From positions 806,001 through 870,000 of the forward strand of contig NZ_RQJO01000008.1 in the NCBI RefSeq assembly GCF_003858635.1: a stretch of DNA of 64,000 nucleotides, written 5' to 3'. Source of the stretch: Larkinella rosea. Lineage in GTDB: Bacteria > Bacteroidota > Bacteroidia > Cytophagales > Spirosomataceae. Below, piece by piece: positions 59,066 through 64,000 of the stretch. Positions within the stretch are counted from its first letter, which is position 1, and the number at the start of each line of letters is the position of its first letter. A program made the translations under genes and the position numbers. A model generated the notes under the pieces. It saw only the letters and a program-made list of their open reading frames with translations. It was not told the DNA's origin and searched no databases.

Positions 59066-59420
59066 ACTTGAAAGGCAGCTTCACGCCTTCGTGGGAAGCC
59101 ACAAAACCCGGCGATTCGTAAAACCGCATGGCCCCGGGCCACTATTGATTGGTGATCCGTTGCAGGATATGACCCTCTTTCGAACGGGCGCGTTCCATTG
59201 CATACTCAAAAACCGCTTTGCCAATGCCTTTATTGCGGTGGTTCGCCCTAACCCGGACGGCTTCGACCTGCGCCCGAATTCCGATTTGGGCGGTTTGATG
59301 CCAATCATTGTCAGGGACGCTTATCTTTTAATGGCAATCGGGTTGAAAATGAACTTATTTGCCGGTAAGCTGATTCAATTAATGTACCCCCTCTTGTCAG
59401 AACTCCGCTTCCTGGTCAGA
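59064..59420 (-). pseudogene. Decayed GNAT acetyltransferase
   Basis: The minus-strand frame gives IRAQVEAVRVRANHRNKGIG, then KAVFEYAMERARSKEGHIL, an in-frame TAG at 59142-59144, and then MRFYESPGFVASHEGVKLPF ending in TAA at 59064-59066. This is the V-x-x-x-x-R-x-x-G-I-G acetyl-CoA loop and closing strand of a GNAT enzyme. Another in-frame stop appears upstream, beyond about 59310, and the N-terminal half is only traceable with shifts of frame. The gene is therefore broken. The 5' limit is approximate. Confidence 0.7.
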
Positions 59421-59506
59421 TCTTCACCAATCTAAAAGCTTCCGGATTAAGGGAAATGCACGTAATTTCGTGTCGACAGATTTTATCACAAAACTTAAAA
59501 AACAGT

Positions 59507-59962
59507 ATGGGTAGAAATCAGGAAACATTTAACAAAAAAGAAAAAGAGAAAAACCGTCAGAAAAAGAACAAGGAAAAGGCGGAAAGGAAAGAGGAACGTA
59601 AAGCCAATTCGGACAAAGGAAAGGGTTTGGACGATATGATCGCGTACGTCGATGAAAATGGCAACATTTCGTCAACGCCCCCCGATCTGCATAAAAAGAA
59701 AACGATCAATCTGGAAGATATTCAGATTGGGGTTTCCCGACAGGAAGCCGGTGCGCCCGAGGAAGTCGTCAGAAAAGGAACGGTAACGTTTTTTAATGAG
59801 TCGAAAGGGTACGGTTTTATCAAGGATCAGCAATCTCAGGACAGCGTTTTTGTACACATTAGCGGTTTAGTAGATTCCGTAAAAGATGGCGACAAAGTCA
59901 CTTTTGAAGTCGAAATGACTCCGAAAGGCCTCACGGCCCGTGATGTGAAGAAAGCGGTTTAG
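59507..59962 (+). CDS. Cold-shock-domain protein with Lys/Glu-rich N-terminal extension
   Basis: 151 residues from the ATG at 59507 (MGRNQETF); a start at 59456 lies before it but adds no family sequence. Residues 1-45 are a charged, probably disordered tail of Lys and Glu. Residues about 85-151 are a cold-shock OB fold with RNP1 (SKGYGFI) and RNP2 (VFVHIS). It binds single-stranded RNA or DNA. This long-tailed form, MGRNQETFNKKE-type, is common in Bacteroidota and is often annotated as cold-shock protein. Not part of an evident operon. Confidence 0.92.
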   Translation: MGRNQETFNKKEKEKNRQKKNKEKAERKEERKANSDKGKGLDDMIAYVDENGNISSTPPDLHKKKTINLEDIQIGVSRQEAGAPEEVVRKGTVTFFNESKGYGFIKDQQSQDSVFVHISGLVDSVKDGDKVTFEVEMTPKGLTARDVKKAV

Positions 59963-60031
59963 GGCGCATTCATAGAACCATACGGGGCGTTGTATCCTCA
60001 TAACTGCCCCACACCCATAGCGTGTTATCAA

Positions 60032-60073
60032 CAGGGCGATGCCCTATCTTACTGATAATGTCCCTTTGGGGCG
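60032..60073 (+). repeat. REP-like 42-mer, copy A
   Basis: It begins CAGGGCGATGCCC and ends CCCTTTGGGGCG, the same length and general design as two other copies at 60086-60127 and 60696-60737. It is the most diverged of the three. GGGC-GAT-GCCC forms a small hairpin. Confidence 0.65.
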
Positions 60074-60085
60074 AGATGGGTGGGG

Positions 60086-60127
60086 CGCCCTGAAAGGGCA
60101 CGATCAATAGACCGGGGCATCGCCCTG
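60086..60127 (-). repeat. REP-like 42-mer, copy B (inverted)
   Basis: Read on the minus strand it begins CAGGGCGATGCCCCG and ends GCCCTTTCAGGGCG. It matches copy C at 35 of 42 positions by hand count. Together with copy A, 12 bases away in the opposite direction, it makes a REP doublet (REPIN-like) just before the transposase gene. Confidence 0.75.
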
Positions 60128-60216
60128 GGTTTTTGGGTCGTGGTATGAGTCATAGTATTTTTGATGGTTTTTGTGGTATTATTATATTGCACAAGCAATA
60201 ATAGTCCGCGTCCACC

Positions 60217-60669
60217 ATGCCACAATCCCTAACCCATGTCTACGTGCACCTGGTGTTCAGTACCAAATACCGCCAACCGATCATTGGCGATGAGGTCAAA
60301 GACGAATTATATGCCTATCTCGGTGGCATATGCAAACAATTGGAGTGTAATCCGGTCAAGGTAGGTGGCTATTACGATCATGTACATATTTTGTGCATCC
60401 TGTCGAAGAAGATCGCGTTGATGAAATTACTGGAGGAGGTCAAAAAAAGCTCATCCAAATGGATGAAGACCCGGGGCGATGCATATCAAGATTTTTATTG
60501 GCAAGACGGTTATGGCGCTTTTTCCGTGAATCCGTCGCAGGTTGATGCCGTCATTCGGTACATTAGCAACCAATACCAGCATCACCAGGAAACGACGTTT
60601 CAGGATGAATGTCGGGGGATTTACAAAAAATACGGCACGGCGTATGACGAACGCTATGTGTGGGATTAA
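60217..60669 (+). CDS. REP-associated (IS200-like) Y1 tyrosine transposase
   Basis: 150 residues. The HUH motif is in YYDHVHILCIL (His55, His57). The catalytic Tyr is probably Tyr115 in RYISNQYQHH. FSTKYRQPIIGD and the closing FQDECRGIYKKYG fit the Y1_Tnp/RAYT family, which cuts single-stranded DNA at REP hairpins. The gene is intact, flanked on both sides by REP-like 42-mers, and has no accessory TnpB. It is probably a domesticated REP-mobilising enzyme rather than an ordinary insertion sequence. Confidence 0.9.
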   Translation: MPQSLTHVYVHLVFSTKYRQPIIGDEVKDELYAYLGGICKQLECNPVKVGGYYDHVHILCILSKKIALMKLLEEVKKSSSKWMKTRGDAYQDFYWQDGYGAFSVNPSQVDAVIRYISNQYQHHQETTFQDECRGIYKKYGTAYDERYVWD

Positions 60670-60695
60670 TACCATACGGATACATAACACATTCA

Positions 60696-60737
60696 CAGGG
60701 CGTTGCCCCGTGCCATTGATGAGGCCCTTTCAGGGCG
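60696..60737 (+). repeat. REP-like 42-mer, copy C
   Basis: It begins CAGGGCGTTGCCCCG and ends GCCCTTTCAGGGCG. It lies 26 bases past the transposase stop, inverted relative to copy B, and runs eight bases into the 3' end of the minus-strand binding-protein gene. GCCCT-TTC-AGGGC is a perfect small hairpin at its end. Confidence 0.75.
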
Positions 60738-61740
60738 AAGGGGTAGAGTGGATAAATTGGTCAACATTTTGTTTCGTGATCCGGAGAAGGCCGGTGTTGA
60801 CGGTGGTTGGAATATTGGTGATGTGGGCCCGGGCATCGTTCGCTGAAAGCCGGTTGGTCTGGTGCACCATGTCGTAGAGCATTTGGGCACCATACCACGT
60901 AAAAAGCTCCCGTTTCTGGCCAGCCAGCATGTGAATGACCCCGTCGCGGACCAGTTGCAGGTGTTCGGGTTCCCAGTCTACGGTGGTGATTTTTACCTTG
61001 CCCGCTTTACCGGCTTCCTTTACAGCCAACGCCATACCCGGTCCGGAGTTGGAATCGAAACCGCAGAGACCGGCCAGATCAGGATGGGCCGCCAGCAGAT
61101 CGGAGGTGATGCGAGCCGCTTCTTCCACATTGGCCTTGTCGTCGTATTTCCCGACGACTTCAATACCGGGATGCTTTTTCAGAACATCGAGCAAGCCCTG
61201 AAAACCGGCTTCCATGTTGGTCAGTCCCAGAATGCCCATGTAAGCAATTTTGCCTTTGCCGCCCGTCAACCGCACCATTTCTTCGCCCTGCATCTGGCCA
61301 ATCTGGTACCAGTCCGTTCCCAGAAAAGCATGGCGTTTGGACTGGGGAATGTCGGAATCGTAAACAACGGTCGGAATACCGGCATTCACGGCTTTGTCGA
61401 TGACGCTGGCAATGGCCGGATTCGTGCCGTTGATGAGTAAACCGGTTGGCCGGGTTCCCAGAACCTCTTCAATCGTGTTGATCTGGGCCGGAATGTCCCA
61501 CTCCGCCGGGCCGAGAATCGATACATGAACGCCCATTTTTTCGCCCCAGCGTTTGAAAGCGGCCTGATCGTGGTTAACGTACATCGGCATCGTCACGGCG
61601 GTAGTAACCAGCACATACTCTTCTTCGCCGGGATCCGTTTTTGTCTGGTTGACGGCGGTGGCTGCCGTTGTTGCCGTGTTTTGTCGGGGTGGTAATTCAC
61701 AGCCGAAAACCACCAGCAGCAGGAAAAGTGATTTTTTCAT
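60730..61740 (-). CDS. Sugar ABC transporter substrate-binding lipoprotein (RbsB-like)
   Basis: 336 residues. The signal MKKSLFLLLVVFGC ends in a lipobox. The periplasmic-binding-protein-1 fold follows with VLVTTAVTMPMYVNHDQAAF, LLINGTNPAIASVIDKAVNAG and PTVVYDSDIPQS, then CGFDSNSGPGMALAVKEAG. It delivers a sugar to the permease encoded four bases upstream in the same operon. The 3' end meets the REP-like repeat, so the last few codons may have been altered by it. Confidence 0.9.
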   Translation of the reverse strand: MKKSLFLLLVVFGCELPPRQNTATTAATAVNQTKTDPGEEEYVLVTTAVTMPMYVNHDQAAFKRWGEKMGVHVSILGPAEWDIPAQINTIEEVLGTRPTGLLINGTNPAIASVIDKAVNAGIPTVVYDSDIPQSKRHAFLGTDWYQIGQMQGEEMVRLTGGKGKIAYMGILGLTNMEAGFQGLLDVLKKHPGIEVVGKYDDKANVEEAARITSDLLAAHPDLAGLCGFDSNSGPGMALAVKEAGKAGKVKITTVDWEPEHLQLVRDGVIHMLAGQKRELFTWYGAQMLYDMVHQTNRLSANDARAHITNIPTTVNTGLLRITKQNVDQFIHSTPSP

Positions 61741-61744
61741 GAAG

Positions 61745-62683
61745 TTACCATGTTCGTTTCTGGAGCGCCTTATCCACCCAAACGACGGAAATCAGAATCA
61801 GGCCCAGAATGATTTCCTGCCAGTAGCCCGAAACACGGGCAATGATCATGATGTTGCTGACAATGCCCATAAAAACCGCTCCCAATAACGCCCCCGGAAT
61901 TTTACCGTGTCCGCCCGAGAGGCTGGCCCCGCCCAGAATAACCGCCGTAATTACGCGGAGTTCCAGGCCCCGGCCCGAAGTGGCCAGAGCCGCGCCCAGT
62001 CGTGACGCGAGTAAAATACCGGCCATTCCGGCCAGCGTAGCCGACAGGATAAAGGCAATCATCTTCATCCGTTGTACCCGAATACCGGATAGGGTGGCGG
62101 CTTTTTCGTTACTTCCGATGTAGTAATACCGACGAAAAAAGACGGTTTTCTGCATCAGAAACGAAAACACGGCGACCGTCAGGAGCATGTACCAAACCGG
62201 CATCTGAATGCCCAGCAGTTTCGACTGACTGATGGCGTTGAACCAGTACGGCAAATTCTGAATACCGGCCCCGCTGACCATCAACGCTCCTCCGCGCACG
62301 ATGCCCATCATCGCCAGGGTCTGAATCATCGGATTAATATCCTGATAAGCAATTAAATACCCGTTGATCGCGCCAATCAAAACCGCTCCGGCCATACCCG
62401 CCAGCAAGGCCAGCGGCACCGGTAGCTGGTGGAAATAGAGCAGATAAGCCACCAGACCGCCCGAAAAAGCCACCACCGAACCGACCGACAAATCGAACAC
62501 CCCGGCAACCAGGAGCACCATCATGCCCACCGCAACAACCGTATCGATCGATAAATTGAGCAGCACCTGGCTGAAATTCCCGAAGGTCGGGAAGGTTTCC
62601 GGAAAGACCAGCGCTGCCACCAGACCAACCACCAGAATCGTCAGGGCTAGGGTAGAAACGCGGTCCTGAAGGATTTTTTGCAT
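61745..62683 (-). CDS. Sugar ABC transporter permease (RbsC-like)
   Basis: 312 residues from the ATG at 62683 (MQKILQDRVSTLALTILV); a longer frame to 62734 would overlap the upstream glycosidase. About nine hydrophobic helices, with the BPD_transp_2 marks VFDLSVGSVVAFSGG and GGASLSGGHGKIPGALLGA. It carries sugars across the inner membrane together with the RbsB-like protein. The ATPase gene is not in the window and is probably further upstream, beyond the glycosidase. Confidence 0.92.
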   Translation of the reverse strand: MQKILQDRVSTLALTILVVGLVAALVFPETFPTFGNFSQVLLNLSIDTVVAVGMMVLLVAGVFDLSVGSVVAFSGGLVAYLLYFHQLPVPLALLAGMAGAVLIGAINGYLIAYQDINPMIQTLAMMGIVRGGALMVSGAGIQNLPYWFNAISQSKLLGIQMPVWYMLLTVAVFSFLMQKTVFFRRYYYIGSNEKAATLSGIRVQRMKMIAFILSATLAGMAGILLASRLGAALATSGRGLELRVITAVILGGASLSGGHGKIPGALLGAVFMGIVSNIMIIARVSGYWQEIILGLILISVVWVDKALQKRTW

Positions 62684-62693
62684 GGGGCGGTTT

Positions 62694-64000
62694 TTAGTTG
62701 GAAGCCACCGGCGACGCATATTTCTTGGCGGCATCGTCCAGAATCAGGATCCAGTCGTGGCCGTAACCCGAAGTCGGGGGCGTAAATTTCTGCTGGCCCC
62801 GGTTGGCAAACGTGCCAATCGGCTTTACCTCGCCTTTGCGGGGGTCGAACCAGTAGGCTGTTGCTTCGTTGCCGCTGATTTTTCCCATCTGGACCGAAAA
62901 CGGTTTTCCGGCTGCGGTATACACATACGCGTAATCGTTCCCCCGCGTGGCCTGAATCCGTTCCGCTGCGGCATTGCTGGCTTCGATCACCAGCGACTGG
63001 TCGGGAACGCGATCGAGCAACGGGCGGGCTTCCATCAATCGCCGGACATACCGCATCTGGTTGGCTGCGGGTAGATTCATGGCGTTGGACCAGGCGATGT
63101 GCGCGCCATTCACCGGCTGGCGGCCGGGGGCGTACATTTGCCAGATGTCGTGGCAGCCATACGTATGGCCGTGCGCTCCGGCAAACAGATCGAGGTAAGC
63201 ATATTTTCGCACATCGTAGGCGTTGGAAAGCCCCAGATCGGTGGGGTTGAAGCAAACCGGGTGGTCTTCGTAAATCGGTTCGGCATCGATGACGGGTTTG
63301 GTGGGCGTGCGGTTATACACAAACGCAATCTTGTCGTAGGTCGGTGTATCACGGCAGTGGCCGTTTTGCAGCATGTTGAAATCCAGCCATTTGTCGTTGT
63401 GAAACCAGTGCGACGAACCGCCCATTTCGAGTGAATTGGGCTGCGGATGAAAACTCATCAGCGCTTTATCGGGACCACCAACTCCGTCCTGCACACCGGC
63501 GGCCATCGACTGCCAGACCGCGACATCCTGCGAACCTTCGCGCGGCACGCGATCACCCCCCATGATCCAGACGATGTTTTCCCGGTTTTTGTAGCGGTTC
63601 CCGAGCCAGCGGCCGTATTGACGGGCGTTTTCTACGGTAAAAATTTCGGGTCCGGCGCCCCAGGTCGATTTGAAGAGTTTATCACCCCAGGTTGGGAGTA
63701 AGGCAATGACCAGCCCATTGGCAGCCGCCCGTTCAATGAGGTAATCGACGTGTTTGAAATAAGCTTCGTTTGGTTGAGTGGGGTCGTTGTTGAGCAACGG
63801 TTTGTCACCCAGTGCGTTAGGGGTGTTCAGTCCGTCAATTTCGGCCAGCGCCACCGCCTGAACAACCGTAAACCCCTGTGCGGCCCGGCGTTTAAAATAC
63901 TGCTCGGCTTCTTCCCGGTTCAGCCGGTGAAAGAGCTCCCAGGCCGTGTCGCCCAGCCAGAAAAATGGGGTGCCATCCTGATGAACCAAAAAACGTTGAT
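62694..64000 (-). CDS. DUF4038 (apiosidase-like) glycoside hydrolase, N-terminus cut off
   Basis: Partial: the frame runs past the end of the window. At least 435 residues are visible, beginning within STFLVHQDGTPFFWLGDTAW, the usual opening of DUF4038. A TIM-barrel follows (YLIERAAANGLVIALLPTWG, NIVWIMGGDRVP with an acidic pair, PVIDAEPIYEDHP with probable catalytic Glu). It ends in a collagen-binding-like beta domain (YAYVYTAAGKPFSVQMGKIS, WFDPRKGEVKPIG). It probably releases a sugar from a plant polymer, and the product may be taken up by the transporter encoded ten bases downstream. Confidence 0.87.
   Translation of the reverse strand, partial: QRFLVHQDGTPFFWLGDTAWELFHRLNREEAEQYFKRRAAQGFTVVQAVALAEIDGLNTPNALGDKPLLNNDPTQPNEAYFKHVDYLIERAAANGLVIALLPTWGDKLFKSTWGAGPEIFTVENARQYGRWLGNRYKNRENIVWIMGGDRVPREGSQDVAVWQSMAAGVQDGVGGPDKALMSFHPQPNSLEMGGSSHWFHNDKWLDFNMLQNGHCRDTPTYDKIAFVYNRTPTKPVIDAEPIYEDHPVCFNPTDLGLSNAYDVRKYAYLDLFAGAHGHTYGCHDIWQMYAPGRQPVNGAHIAWSNAMNLPAANQMRYVRRLMEARPLLDRVPDQSLVIEASNAAAERIQATRGNDYAYVYTAAGKPFSVQMGKISGNEATAYWFDPRKGEVKPIGTFANRGQQKFTPPTSGYGHDWILILDDAAKKYASPVASN

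Noticed and set aside
59043-59435. Plus-strand open frame of 130 codons
   Set aside because: It runs over the terminator stem and opposite the decayed GNAT frame, whose minus-strand translation is clearly a GNAT relative.
60217-60669. Ordinary IS200/IS605 insertion sequence
   Set aside because: No TnpB and no evident IS ends; the REP-like doublet layout fits a RAYT system better.

Overview
The window looks like a chromosomal segment of a Bacteroidota bacterium, most likely a cytophagalean of the Spirosomaceae type (Spirosoma/Larkinella-like). Supporting signs are type IX secretion C-terminal sorting domains, a UpxY/NusG-like factor inside an exopolysaccharide locus, RagB-free but sugar-rich gene content (GH32 fructanase, DUF4038 glycosidase, PQQ-type sugar dehydrogenase), Bacteroidota-like -7 elements, few Shine-Dalgarno sequences and about 50% GC. 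The genus is inferred, not proven. No tRNA, rRNA or CRISPR array was seen.

Layout. 1-269 is the end of a probable N-acetyl sugar amidotransferase. 384-1165 (minus) is a translationally coupled pair: a hypothetical gene and a receiver-less LytTR regulator. 1166-2205 is non-coding. 2206-8289 holds two large tandem paralogues, secreted right-handed beta-helix (pectate-lyase-3 type) proteins with T9SS tails. 9012-26430 is a complete Wzx/Wzy-type exopolysaccharide operon: Wza-like export lipoprotein, Wzc-like tyrosine autokinase, initiating sugar transferase, NusG-like antiterminator, SGNH protein, flippase, polymerase, six GT4/CgeB/WcaI-type glycosyltransferases, one GT2 and a WcaF-like acetyltransferase. 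Most genes touch or overlap.

26871-40754 is the most interesting part: a compact natural-product cluster. Gene one is a 2231-residue NRPS-PKS hybrid read as A-PCP-KS-AT-ACP-aminotransferase. Gene two is a 1747-residue NRPS read as C-A(with embedded N-methyltransferase)-PCP-TE. Two tandem JmjC/cupin-8 oxygenase paralogues follow, and a strong terminator closes the unit. The domain order predicts a starter acid extended once by malonate, converted to a beta-amine, joined to an N-methylated (possibly glycine-derived) residue, released by the thioesterase and probably hydroxylated. I do not recognise a described compound with this assembly line.

40868-64000 is a mixed region: a membrane/secreted pair, two esterases, a response regulator convergent with a six-PAS histidine kinase, a diadenylate-cyclase-like DACNV protein, a GH32 enzyme, a sugar dehydrogenase, an NmrA/AraC/aldo-keto reductase group, a Tat-exported Gfo/Idh/MocA oxidoreductase, a decayed GNAT gene, a cold-shock-domain protein, a REP-associated transposase with three REP-like 42-mers, and a minus-strand sugar ABC transporter (binding protein and permease) with a DUF4038 glycosidase cut by the window end.
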